A stretch of 64,000 nt of DNA. It comes from Promethearchaeota archaeon Loki_b32. GTDB lineage: Archaea; Asgardarchaeota; Lokiarchaeia; Sigyniarchaeales; SOKP01. Positions 26,152-34,317 of this stretch are shown in pieces (position 1 is the first letter of the stretch; every line of letters begins with the position of its first letter). The stretch lies in assembly GCA_005223125.1 (NCBI GenBank), contig NJBH01000004.1, forward strand, positions 1 to 64,000, in the 5' to 3' direction. The notes below the pieces were generated by a model that was given only the letters and a program-made list of their open reading frames with translations, had not been told where the DNA came from and did not search any database. A program made the translations under genes and the position numbers.

Positions 26152-26802
26152 ATGAAAAGTGATGTATTTAAGATGGAAGTATTAGAATTAAAACCAATAA
26201 GAAACAAAACAGTAGTTATATATTTAATAGATAAAACTAGGATAAACTCTCAACTCAATGATATTGATATTTTAAAGGCGTTAGTAGATAAAAATAATAT
26301 AAATTTTATTACTATTGATATAAATAACGGTAATTTCAAAACTTTCAAAAACTCAAATCTTTCAAGGGTTCTAAATGCCTTAAACGTAGAATATTATTTA
26401 CTAGATATGCCTAAGTACGCATATGGGTATCTTTATGAAGAGATAACGAAGAAAGAAGAGCAAATTAATGACCTATTGGAGGAATACCGAATTATGGATG
26501 ATAAGGACTCTTTTAGAGGTTTAAATTTAAAATCTTGGATTGATGTGCTTAAAAAAGAAGTTTTTCAAGAGAAGAATATTTTAGAAATTAAAATAAGACC
26601 ACAATGGATTGTCAAAAAAATTTTAGATTTAATTAAAAAACATAAAAATGAAAAGGTTTCTCTTATTCATTTTACCAATGAAAGTACCCTTCCAGAAATA
26701 ACTAAGCAATTAAGAAATCTTCATATAGAAGCAATTGTTTATAATTTCAATAATATTTATAATATTCCATATTTAATTATAAAACAGGAGGAAAGTAATT
26801 AA
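26152..26802 (+). CDS. Hypothetical protein sharing its N-terminus with the following MtdB-like protein
   Basis: A 216-residue protein with no family that I recognise. An internal M-E-V-L-E-L-K-P (residue 8 onward) is identical to the first eight residues of the next protein, and parts further on (Y-R-I-M-D-D, L-K-S-W-I-D-V-L, I-R-P-Q-W-I) resemble its N-terminal domain in order and character (E-D-Y-R-T-L, R-E-A-W-M). It therefore looks like a stand-alone, diverged version of that domain. It is soluble, has no cysteine clusters and is rich in Lys/Asn/Ile. Its stop codon overlaps the next start (TAATG), so the two are translationally coupled and may form a complex. The TTGTCAAAAT motif lies 138 bp upstream. 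Confidence 0.75.
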   Translation: MKSDVFKMEVLELKPIRNKTVVIYLIDKTRINSQLNDIDILKALVDKNNINFITIDINNGNFKTFKNSNLSRVLNALNVEYYLLDMPKYAYGYLYEEITKKEEQINDLLEEYRIMDDKDSFRGLNLKSWIDVLKKEVFQEKNILEIKIRPQWIVKKILDLIKKHKNEKVSLIHFTNESTLPEITKQLRNLHIEAIVYNFNNIYNIPYLIIKQEESN

Positions 26803-28487
26803 TGGAAGTTTTAGAATTAAAACCCTTAAAGAAAAAAAGTTTAAAACTTATATTAATTGAAAGTGAATTTCCCATAAACTGGTGGTTTGAGACATCAGCA
26901 GAGAAAAAGCATGATTTAGTATGGAATTTACATTTAATTTCAAAGGAGTATCTCAATCTAATTGAACATTTGATTAAGAAATATAATCCTGATTTCGCTG
27001 TAGAAGAGAAAGGAAGCCGTTGGGAAGATGCAATAGCTCCTGACGATCCTCTAGAATCATTATTTAGGGAATTTAAAATTCCTTATAAAATGGTAGATAT
27101 TTCAGAAAACGCAGAAAATTATCTTTCCTCAAATTTGGAAGATTATAGAACTCTTATAAAGCAGTTGACAAAATCAATTAAAGATATTTGGGTGAATAAC
27201 GATAAAAAATTTCCAAAAGATGATTTTGAGTTTCAACGTATGTTTTTATGGAGAGAATACCTGCAACAAGAATACAACCTTCAAGAAGATGAAATAAGAC
27301 TTAATATTCGAGAAGCTTGGATGATGATGGGGATTCTAAAATTTGCAAAGATAATGGGAGAAAAAACACTAAAAGCATTTTTTATCTGTAATCCTAACCA
27401 TTTCAAAGGTATCACTCATCTGGCAGGAGATTTAGGCTTTGAAACTGAAGAAATAAAAATTAAACGGTTGGCAAAAGTTGTTAATAACCCTGGTTCTGAT
27501 TCAATTAAAACTATAATTGGAAAAAGCATACTTGAATTATCGCCGATTAAAGTGAAAAAAAAAGAATCATTAGAAAAAATATGTTATTTTTTTGATACTG
27601 ATGCTAATGCTTCTCCTTTCGATATAAATATGGCTTATGACGCAGGTTTTGATGTAGTTATACCTATTAGTAAGATGACTGCTGATCAAGTACCAAAGCT
27701 CGTACAAGATGCAATTTTTTCTCGGAAACCGAAAGCTCCTACAACATTCTTTATTGGTGGATCTAATGTTAAAGAAGGAGAAAAAATTGCTAAAAAAGTT
27801 ATAAAGTCGTTGGTACCCCCATTTGAATGCCCCGTGATTATAGATCCTCGGGGTTCACACACCACAGCTTCTTCTGTAGTTGCTAAAACTGTTGAAGTTG
27901 CTAAAGAACATGAATTATATGATTTAACAGGTAAAAAAGTAGTTATTTTAGGATCAGGTCCAGTTGGGAGAATTGCAGCTATAATCGCAGCAAAATTAAA
28001 TTGTAAAACGTATTTAATTGAAACCTGGGAAAGATCGAGTGAAGAATTTATAAAAAATCTAGCAAAAGAATTAATGGAAGAAGCTGGAGAAAATTCAACT
28101 GAAATTGTTGGTGTTTTTGCACCAGATGATGAAAAGAAATTAGAAATAATAAATAATGCAGATATAATATGGAGTTTGGCTGCCGCTGGTGTACAAATTT
28201 TATCAAAAGAATTAATGGATAAATTAAAAAACAAAATTGTAATAGACATAAATTTGGTTCCTCCTTATGGCATTGAAGGATTAAAGCCAAAAGATAATAA
28301 TAAAGAAATATACCCAACTATATTTGGAATAGGAGCATTAGCTTTAGGACGTTTAAAATCCAATATTGAAGCAAATATCCTTAAAGAAGCATCAACAACT
28401 AAAGGAAAAAAAGTATTTGATTACAATTATGCTTTTGAGCAAGCAAAGAAACTCCTTTTTGGAAATGAAATAAAATTGTCAACCTAA
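26802..28487 (+). CDS. MtdB-like methylene-H4MPT dehydrogenase domain with novel N-terminal domain
   Basis: A 561-residue protein. The C-terminal part from about 265 resembles the methylene-tetrahydromethanopterin dehydrogenase family: F-F-D-T-D-A-N-A-S-P-F-D, D-Q-V-P-K-L-V-Q-D-A-I-F-S-R, F-I-G-G-S-N-V, and the nucleotide-binding L-G-S-G-P-V-G-R-I-A-A. MtdB proteins are about 300 residues, so the first 260 are extra. That domain (LELKPLKKK, W-E-D-A-I-A-P-D-D-P, N-I-R-E-A-W-M-M-M-G-I, F-F-I-C-N-P-N-H-F-K-G) is unfamiliar; a loose likeness to TraB/PrgY-type proteins is only an impression. It is coupled to the smaller upstream protein. Likely substrate is a C1-pterin with NAD(P), but the core could be reused for another 2-carbon or glycine-type reaction. 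Confidence 0.8.
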   Translation: MEVLELKPLKKKSLKLILIESEFPINWWFETSAEKKHDLVWNLHLISKEYLNLIEHLIKKYNPDFAVEEKGSRWEDAIAPDDPLESLFREFKIPYKMVDISENAENYLSSNLEDYRTLIKQLTKSIKDIWVNNDKKFPKDDFEFQRMFLWREYLQQEYNLQEDEIRLNIREAWMMMGILKFAKIMGEKTLKAFFICNPNHFKGITHLAGDLGFETEEIKIKRLAKVVNNPGSDSIKTIIGKSILELSPIKVKKKESLEKICYFFDTDANASPFDINMAYDAGFDVVIPISKMTADQVPKLVQDAIFSRKPKAPTTFFIGGSNVKEGEKIAKKVIKSLVPPFECPVIIDPRGSHTTASSVVAKTVEVAKEHELYDLTGKKVVILGSGPVGRIAAIIAAKLNCKTYLIETWERSSEEFIKNLAKELMEEAGENSTEIVGVFAPDDEKKLEIINNADIIWSLAAAGVQILSKELMDKLKNKIVIDINLVPPYGIEGLKPKDNNKEIYPTIFGIGALALGRLKSNIEANILKEASTTKGKKVFDYNYAFEQAKKLLFGNEIKLST

Positions 28488-28492
28488 TATTA

Positions 28493-28501
28493 TTTTTTTT
28501 T
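28493..28501 (+). terminator. T-run terminator after the MtdB-like gene
   Basis: Nine consecutive T residues beginning 6 nt after the stop codon of the MtdB-like gene. Archaeal intrinsic termination typically uses such oligo-T tracts. Confidence 0.5.
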
Positions 28502-28868
28502 ATTAATTTAAGTGAATTATAGAAGAAATTAAAATTGAAATATTATACAATAGTATATTAGACGAAACTAAAAGAAAGAAGTCTACAAAGCAAATATCGA
28601 AAAATAACGAGTTAGCTATTAAAAAAAGCTTTAAAAGATCTGTTATAAATTAGCAATTTGAAAAGAAATTGAATAAATTAAAAGAAAAATTAATTTTATA
28701 TATTTTTTTATACTGTTTTTTCAGTTGTGAATTTCATTTAAGTAGTCATTTTCGAGACACCTGTAAAATAGGACATGCTAATTTAAGGTTTTATTTCATT
28801 ATTTATGAATCGTAAAAACATCTTTCAAATCTTAGAATAATTTAAGCTATGTAATTAGAGTTACATTT
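28502..28868. other. Intergenic, nothing recognised
   Basis: 367 bp of A/T-rich sequence between the MtdB-like gene and the convergent FrhB-TrmB gene. Short frames here have no start signals or recognisable content. Confidence 0.5.
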
Positions 28869-30305
28869 TTAGAAAAAGATATCCATGAAGTCTAAGTTTT
28901 CTAAATCCATAAGATTGTTTTGTATGAATTTTGTAGTCAAGTCCTTTAAAATTTTTGACTTGATTATATCTATGTAGTTTTTAAATTTAGTTAAGATTTG
29001 ATCTATTTCATTTTTTATTACCTGAGAAGGATTAATTGGCCTGTAAAAATTTTGGTATTTAAATATCCATTTTCTCTGTTTTAATTTTTTAATAATGTTA
29101 TATATTATTTCTGGTTTTAGTTTCATAATGTCACGTAACATAAATAAATCAGCTTCTCCTATGGATAAGAGTGTAGTGTAGGTTTTTACTTCAAGTTTAG
29201 TGACATCAAAAAATTTTAATGCAGAATAAATCTTATCGCTAGTTTCTGTCATTTGCATTTTCTTCTTTTTGGAAGCCTTCTTGATTTTATTAGGATCTAT
29301 ATTATTTGAAATTATTATTTTTCTTCGAGTTAAAGCATCATTAAAGAGTCGTTGACCCTCTTCAGTACGAATAATAACACTATTCCAATTATCACTCGGG
29401 ACACCTACACTACCTATTGAGATGTCAGCGAAGTAAGCAGTATAATCTTTGCAATGTTCACAGCTTGAATAATGATATCTGTTTGTATCTTTTATTGAGA
29501 TTTCTTTCATTGTTCCATTATTTAAATAAACAATAAACTTACCATGAGAAACATCAATTTTTTTAATTTCGCCAAGAGAGATTCCAATTAAATCTTTAAT
29601 TAGGGTGTACATTGAATCATATGAATAATTAGATGAACAAAATAATCCAATAATTAATTTGAAATTACCATATTTATCTGAAAGAGGTGGCCATAGTTGA
29701 AATTTTCGTACCGCTTGAATTTGACATGGCAAACCGACAAATCCAAGATTTTCAATTTTGTATTTGCATACTGCATCTTTATATGTACTTAAAGTTGGAA
29801 CCATAGCATATATTGACCCTGCAGCGTTCCTTACTTCTTCTGGAGATCTTGCTATGAAGGGTTTAGGGTGCCATCTTTCATCCTTATTAGCCATCAGAAC
29901 TCCATCTATTAATCCTGTATCTAAGGCATGAAGAAGTAAACTAGTAACCACTCCACCATTTTGGGCGTTTTTTAAAATATTATTATCAGTACTTCTAGCG
30001 GCAGTTATTTTTTGATAATATCCTAAAAGAGAGTCTTTTTGAATTCTTTCTTTAAAAATTTCCTTTTCAAAAAAATTTCTTGGAAAAAAAGTTCTTGTAC
30101 AATATTTAAAACATAATGAACATTCTGGGTCATAATCTATTAGCGTTGGTTTATTTTCTTCAATGCCAATACGAGGACATATAGAGAGACAAGCTCCACA
30201 GTTCACACAATTTTGTTTACTTATAACTAAATCAAATAAATCTTGAAATCCATAAGATGAAATATCACATTGCAAATATTCAATCATTTGTTCTTTAGTT
30301 ATCAT
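28869..30305 (-). CDS. FrhB-like oxidoreductase fused to a TrmB-type winged helix
   Basis: A 478-residue protein. Residues 1-345 are FrhB-like: C-V-N-C-G-A-C-L-S-I-C-P (about 34), a second group C-S-L-C-F-K-Y-C (about 62), A-Q-N-G-G-V-V-T-S-L, G-L-P-C-Q-I-Q-A-V and C-E-H-C-K-D-Y-T-A-Y-F-A-D-I-S. From about 365 the sequence is a TrmB-like regulator domain: L-E-V-K-T-Y-T-T-L-L-S-I-G-E-A, then R-D-I-M-K-L-K-P-E-I-I-Y-N-I-I-K-K-L and Y-R-P-I-N-P, followed by a helical tail. TrmB domains bind DNA as dimers. Fusion to an F420/FAD enzyme suggests a flavin- or F420-responsive transcription factor. It is monocistronic, and FrhB-family ligands are intact, so redox activity is probably retained. Confidence 0.87.
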   Translation of the reverse strand: MITKEQMIEYLQCDISSYGFQDLFDLVISKQNCVNCGACLSICPRIGIEENKPTLIDYDPECSLCFKYCTRTFFPRNFFEKEIFKERIQKDSLLGYYQKITAARSTDNNILKNAQNGGVVTSLLLHALDTGLIDGVLMANKDERWHPKPFIARSPEEVRNAAGSIYAMVPTLSTYKDAVCKYKIENLGFVGLPCQIQAVRKFQLWPPLSDKYGNFKLIIGLFCSSNYSYDSMYTLIKDLIGISLGEIKKIDVSHGKFIVYLNNGTMKEISIKDTNRYHYSSCEHCKDYTAYFADISIGSVGVPSDNWNSVIIRTEEGQRLFNDALTRRKIIISNNIDPNKIKKASKKKKMQMTETSDKIYSALKFFDVTKLEVKTYTTLLSIGEADLFMLRDIMKLKPEIIYNIIKKLKQRKWIFKYQNFYRPINPSQVIKNEIDQILTKFKNYIDIIKSKILKDLTTKFIQNNLMDLENLDFMDIFF

Positions 30306-30758
30306 TTTTCAACATTTTATTTATTTTTTTGAATTATTGTTTATGATAATAATACTTCTAAATTCATCATATATATTATATTATTACGTATATAAAAATG
30401 ATCGATAAGGAAAAACTTTTATATTGAGAAATAATATATGGTTATTGAAAAGAATAGTTCTATTTTAGATTTTAAATACCAACCCTTAACCTAACATTTT
30501 AAACCCTTGCTAGGAGTGGAAAATAAATAGTTCATGACCTAATTTATTTGAATAAATAGAACTAATCTTTTCTTCTCCATTTTATTAAATAAGATAGAAA
30601 AATTAGAAAAAGAAATAGAAAAAAAATTTAAAACACAAAAAAATAAAGTAGATCTCTGTGAATTACCTTTATGGGGAATCAAACAAAAAGAATTTTCTAA
30701 ACCTAAATCATAAAAAAAATTATAAAAAGCGTAATAAATAAATGTGGAGTAATTTGAA
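30306..30758. other. Intergenic, degraded-looking sequence
   Basis: 453 bp with no supported gene. A lysine-rich frame (about 30595-30711, plus strand, ending LWGIKQKEFSKPKS) lacks a start codon, and a minus-strand frame at 30539-30790 lacks any recognisable content. Together with the pseudogenes further right, this marks the start of a decayed stretch (30.3-32.0 kb). Confidence 0.4.
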
Positions 30759-30968
30759 ATGAATTTGGTAGAAAAAAAAGTGCTAAGCATAGAAGATATT
30801 GTTTTAAAAAAAGAGTATAAAAAATCTACCTTTCAATGGCGATATAAAAAGAAGCTTGATAAGATGCTAAAAAGAATACATAATAAAATTCTTGAAAACA
30901 ACGCAGAAAGATATAATGTTAAAAATGTTAAATTTCAAATAAAAAAGAGTGAAAATTTAAAAGGATAA
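30759..30968 (+). CDS. Small lysine-rich hypothetical protein
   Basis: A 69-residue frame starting at ATG with GGAG 10 nt ahead. It is about one-third Lys/Arg, with a predicted helix around YKKKLDKMLKRIHNKILENN. I do not recognise it. It sits in a stretch with several gene remnants, so it may be a surviving piece of a larger gene. The reasonable ribosome-binding site and the basic helix are the only support. Confidence 0.35.
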   Translation: MNLVEKKVLSIEDIVLKKEYKKSTFQWRYKKKLDKMLKRIHNKILENNAERYNVKNVKFQIKKSENLKG

Positions 30969-31042
30969 TATTGGATAATGTATGAATTCTAGTAAAAGTA
31001 ATGTTTTTGGGATGGATTTTTTATTATATTATATAAAATTAT

Positions 31043-31192
31043 TCATTCTTTACCACATCTCCTATAGATTTCAGTATTGCTCAATTTTCTCCCTCTGTGT
31101 AGTTCATTAATATTCTCTTGGAGATCTTTCAATTATTCTACCGAAATGGTAAGATAATTATATTCAAAATCCATATTACTACCACTATACAT
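31043..31192 (-). pseudogene. N-terminal fragment of a QueG-like 4Fe-4S protein
   Basis: Read on the minus strand, this 50-codon stretch begins M-Y-S-G-S-N-M-D-F-E-Y-N-Y and continues T-I-S-V-E, an in-frame stop, then L-K-D-L-Q and L-H-R-G-R-K-L-S-N-T-E-I-Y-R. It matches the first 45 residues of the intact QueG-like protein at 34738-35661 (M-Y-N-G-K-N-I-D-F-E-Y-K-Y, T-I-S-V-E-H-L-E-E-L-Q, L-R-R-E-G-K-L-S-N-N-E-V-Y-R) nearly residue for residue. The rest of the gene is missing. It is a decayed duplicate. Confidence 0.75.
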
Positions 31193-31491
31193 AAATGCCT
31201 TCCTTTTTACTCTTAGAGCTTAATTTTAAATTTTAAAAATATTTTGGACTTTTCTTCAAAGAATTTTATTATTCTTATTAAAAAAGAATCCTAAATAATC
31301 ATGAAAAAGACATAACTAAATATTCGAATGAAGTTCGTTTGATTTTATGTTGTCCGAAATATCTTCGCTTTGATGTCATAATAATAGGATGATATTCGAC
31401 ACATTTATAAATATTAGATAACATATATAAAATGAAGAGATACAATCTAATCAATTAAAATAAAAAGATTAAAACTGAATTTTATTCGAAA

Positions 31492-31911
31492 ATGCTAGAA
31501 AGAAAAAAAAAGGATCAGATGAAATTTGTTTATCCAGAAGCTTTAGTTACTACTGATGAAATTAAAGTTTATGGAGAGGTAGAGGAAGAATTATTAACCG
31601 AAACAAATCCATTTGAAATGGCAAAAAGACAAGTCGACATTGTTGCCGAAAAGATGGGACTAAATGATAATATCAAAAAATATCTTAAAAGAGTAGAACG
31701 TTCCTTAATCGTATCGATTCCAATTAAGATGGTTGATGGAAGTATCGAGATATTCTAGGGTTATAGAGTACATCACTCAACCGTTCGGGACCCTGGAAAA
31801 GGAGGTATAAGATTTGCTCCAAATGTTAATCTTGATGAAGTTAAAGCATTAGCCACTTGGATGACTTGAAAATGTAGCTTATTAAAGTTACCTCTTGGAG
31901 GAGCAAAAGGG
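31492..31911 (+). pseudogene. Truncated glutamate dehydrogenase pseudogene with two in-frame stops
   Basis: The frame encodes the N-terminal 140 residues of a Glu/Leu/Phe dehydrogenase. N-P-F-E-M-A-K-R-Q-V is followed by the dimerisation segment, then a TAG (31756-31758) before [19 protein letters not shown], then a TGA (31867-31869) where the family has Trp (W-M-T-W-K-C), then L-L-K-L-P-L-G-G-A-K-G. Homology stops there; the catalytic and NAD(P)-binding parts are absent. Two different stop codons plus truncation argue for decay rather than recoding. Confidence 0.85.
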
Positions 31912-32062
31912 CATTATGGTGATTATTATCGTATATTATACAGAATGAAATCATTGGAATCGAAGAATATTCATCCATTTTAAAACTAGAAATATTGCTC
32001 ATTTTAAGCTTATAAAAAGAAAATAAATAATTTTAAGGGAAAATTTATAAAAAATTTACGTG

Positions 32063-32854
32063 TTATAAAAAGAATATTTTTACAAATGAAAATATACCTA
32101 TTCCAAATGCATATAAGGGTATAAAATATTTCCAGATTTTATTAGGGATAACTCTTACTAAATAAGGGGCACAAAGAGCAGCAAAGAATCCTCCTGTAAA
32201 TAATGATGGAAGAAGTACAAGATCTACTTCAACACCGGCAAAACTTATTAAAATGAATGTTAAAATCCCTACAATTGAGACAATCGATTCTGCAAAAGAC
32301 ACGATTGCCGTAGCGCTCTTTTCATAAACTCCAGAAAAAATTAGGCCCATAGTAATGACTGGACCATAACCACCCCCTCCAATCCCTTTATTAAAACCTG
32401 CTAATGCAGAAAAGCCTATTAACATCTTTGGGTGTGTTTTTAAGCTCTCAATTTTCCTTAATTTTATTCTGATAAAGCCTGAAATGCCCATAAAAATGAC
32501 CAAGATTGCAACATAAATCTTAATTACTATATCAGGAAATTTAAATGTGTAATAACCTAGAAGAATTGAGGTTAATATAGCTAAACATCCAAAAAACGCC
32601 ATGATTAGAGCAATTTTAGTAGCATCATTTAATGGACGAAAAGAATAACGGACGTTCTTGAATTCATGATCAAAAATCGTATCAGTTATCCCAGTTATTG
32701 CCTCTGAAATTAAGATTACGGGAACTATTTGAAGAGGAGTGTATCCTAATAGGAATAATAATGGTGATAATGCTGTTCCAAAACCCATACCTGCCATAGA
32801 ATCCATAGATTCAAATAAAAATGCCAATAAAATTATGAGTAAGATTAATTCCAT
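32063..32854 (-). CDS. TauE/SafE family membrane transporter
   Basis: A 263-residue membrane protein with about eight hydrophobic segments in two halves, each containing a glycine-rich motif: G-M-G-F-G-T-A-L-S-P near residue 22 and F-N-K-G-I-G-G-G-G-Y-G-P near residue 155. This is the DUF81/TauE-SafE arrangement. Family members export sulfite, sulfoacetate or other small sulfur or carbon anions; the substrate here is unknown. It follows a small membrane protein gene by 12 bp, so the two are probably cotranscribed. Confidence 0.87.
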   Translation of the reverse strand: MELILLIILLAFLFESMDSMAGMGFGTALSPLLFLLGYTPLQIVPVILISEAITGITDTIFDHEFKNVRYSFRPLNDATKIALIMAFFGCLAILTSILLGYYTFKFPDIVIKIYVAILVIFMGISGFIRIKLRKIESLKTHPKMLIGFSALAGFNKGIGGGGYGPVITMGLIFSGVYEKSATAIVSFAESIVSIVGILTFILISFAGVEVDLVLLPSLFTGGFFAALCAPYLVRVIPNKIWKYFIPLYAFGIGIFSFVKIFFL

Positions 32855-32866
32855 ATTATTAGTGCC

Positions 32867-33022
32867 CTACAGGAAAAAATAGAATAATATCATTATTAGA
32901 GAATAACAAAACAAAGCAATGCCAATTTTTTTAATAGAATTTTTTTCTACTTTCATTCTCTCAATAATTGGTTTTTCATCTAATTCACGTGCTTCTTTGC
33001 CAATTTCCCTGTTTATTGACAT
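32867..33022 (-). CDS. Small single-span membrane protein upstream of the TauE/SafE gene
   Basis: A 51-residue frame on the minus strand. The N-terminal half is charged (MSINREIGKEARELDEKPII then ERMKVEKNSIKK) and the C-terminal half is a single hydrophobic helix (IGIALFCYSLIMILFYFF), giving a cytoplasmic-N tail-anchored topology. The stop lies 12 bp before the TauE/SafE start, and a 15-bp palindrome lies about 60 bp upstream of its ATG. It could be an accessory subunit of the transporter. The evidence is topology and operon position only. Confidence 0.65.
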   Translation of the reverse strand: MSINREIGKEARELDEKPIIERMKVEKNSIKKIGIALFCYSLIMILFYFFL

Positions 33023-33083
33023 TTTTATTTACTCGATCTTTTAATTATGGGTCATTAATTATCATTAAGTATAGTTAAATATA

Positions 33084-33098
33084 ATAACAATTTGTTAT
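33084..33098. promoter_or_regulatory. 15-bp palindrome ATAACAATTTGTTAT
   Basis: Seven-base arms (ATAACAA/TTGTTAT) around one central base, 62 bp upstream of the small membrane protein gene and thus of the TauE/SafE operon. The position suits an operator. No other copy was noticed in the window. Confidence 0.35.
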
Positions 33099-33296
33099 AT
33101 AAAGATTATGTTTTTTCAGCAGTAATAAATTTAAACGGATATTGTCCGATGATTCCCACTTTTTTCCGAATTCAATCCGAAACATTTAGATGTTATATTT
33201 TATAAATATTATATGGTAAGAGAAGAAAAAAATAATCTAATAAAAAAACTTTATATTGAATTATTCAATAAAAAATAAATTTAGGGGTGGTATTTA

Positions 33297-33620
33297 ATGT
33301 CAAAAGTAAAATCTCCTGAAGAAGCATATCAAAAAAATGAAAAAAAATCATTAATAATTATTGAATTGACTAAAGATTTAAAAATGGAAATCAAACACTT
33401 TTATCAACATTTATTAAACAGTTATTTTCCATTTGATGCTTTATGTTGGGCTCTTGTAGAACTCCAATTAATTTTTGAAAAAGGTTCCAAAAAATATTCT
33501 GAAAGTGATATTAAAAAAAGAGCTGAGAAATTTCTTGATTCAGACCTAGATTATGATACTCTCTGCTGGCTTATTTCGAGTTTTAAGACATATCTTGAAG
33601 AGATTAAATTATATCCCTAA
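33297..33620 (+). CDS. Hypothetical helical protein
   Basis: A 107-residue soluble protein with GGGGTGG upstream (7 nt before the ATG), so translation is well supported. It contains a weak internal repeat: F-P-F-D-A-L-C-W-A-L-V-E-L (residues 43-55) and L-D-Y-D-T-L-C-W-L-I-S-S-F (residues 82-94), both aromatic-rich with a central L-C-W. I do not recognise a family. A similar-sized hypothetical protein follows 34 bp downstream with its own Shine-Dalgarno sequence. Confidence 0.7.
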   Translation: MSKVKSPEEAYQKNEKKSLIIIELTKDLKMEIKHFYQHLLNSYFPFDALCWALVELQLIFEKGSKKYSESDIKKRAEKFLDSDLDYDTLCWLISSFKTYLEEIKLYP

Positions 33621-33654
33621 CAACTACAGATTCCTAATATTTTGAGGTGGCAAT

Positions 33655-34041
33655 ATGATTGAGGTATTAAATAAGAATAATAAAAGAATTGGATTTATCG
33701 AGGGAGAAAAATGCTTCAATAAAAAGCATAAATTAATAGGTTATTTAGAGGGAAATGAAGTTAAAAACAAAGAAGGGAATGTTTTTTTTAAGCTAGATAA
33801 ACATAATGCTGTTTTTATGGGAAATGATCAAGTAGGGTTTATTTATAATTCTGTGATATATTTTAGAGAACAACCAGTATTTGAAGTTTTAAAAGAAAAA
33901 AAAGAGATTTATACTTCAGATCAAAAGAAAGTATTAAGGTTAATAGGAAAACATGAAAAAGTCGATGATATAGATTTCTTTGCTATTGCGACGCTTTTTC
34001 TTAAATCAAATTGGATGGATATAGTATTCCAACATTATTAA
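33655..34041 (+). CDS. Hypothetical beta-repeat protein
   Basis: A 128-residue protein with short repeats of about 15-20 residues: K-R-I-G-F-I-E-G, H-K-L-I-G-Y-L-E-G-N-E-V, K-L-D-K-H-N-A-V-F-M-G, and D-Q-V-G-F-I-Y-N. The pattern suggests a small beta-flower or beta-propeller-like fold with a helical tail (IDFFAIATLFLKSNWMDIVF). It starts with ATG preceded by GAGGTGG. Function unknown. It is in a probable operon with the preceding gene, and an oligo-T terminator follows. Confidence 0.7.
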   Translation: MIEVLNKNNKRIGFIEGEKCFNKKHKLIGYLEGNEVKNKEGNVFFKLDKHNAVFMGNDQVGFIYNSVIYFREQPVFEVLKEKKEIYTSDQKKVLRLIGKHEKVDDIDFFAIATLFLKSNWMDIVFQHY

Positions 34042-34060
34042 TAAATTCAAAATGTATCTC

Positions 34061-34070
34061 TTTTTTTTTT
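34061..34070 (+). terminator. T-run terminator
   Basis: Ten T residues 20 nt after the stop of the beta-repeat protein gene, preceded by TATCTC. Consistent with archaeal oligo-T termination. Confidence 0.5.
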
Positions 34071-34198
34071 ACTACTTATAGTTAAGGTAATATAAAAAAA
34101 AACATAAAAAAGTGTTATTTGAATTCTATATTTTGATGTTTTTACGTTATTAATAATCTGATTTTATACTTCCTAAATTTATACCTTTAAATCTTTTT

Positions 34199-34291
34199 AG
34201 CAATGAAAGTAAAGAGGAAAAATGTGGAAATATTTGTAAAAATTGTGAAGCATATTTAGATGGTAAATGTGAGGGTTGTGGTAATTTTTAA
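34199..34291 (+). pseudogene. Cysteine-rich small frame without a start codon
   Basis: The frame reads S-N-E-S-K-E-E-K-C-G-N-I-C-K-N-C-E-A-Y and ends G-K-C-E-G-C-G-N-F. The C-x3-C-x2-C ... C-x2-C arrangement is typical of small metal-binding or DUF3795-like N-termini. No ATG, GTG or TTG precedes it in frame before stop codons. It is either a remnant or a very small protein with a non-standard start. It sits 26 bp before the YgbA-like gene. Confidence 0.35.
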
Positions 34292-34317
34292 TTCTCTTAA
34301 TTGGATTTTAATCGAAT

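Noticed and set aside
30539..30790. Minus-strand 83-codon frame rich in Phe and Ser
   Set aside because: It overlaps lysine-rich plus-strand sequence and its composition is that of antisense A/T-rich DNA.
31867..31869. In-frame TGA in the glutamate dehydrogenase remnant as another selenocysteine codon
   Set aside because: It replaces a tryptophan rather than cysteine, the frame has a TAG as well, and the gene is truncated, so decay explains it.
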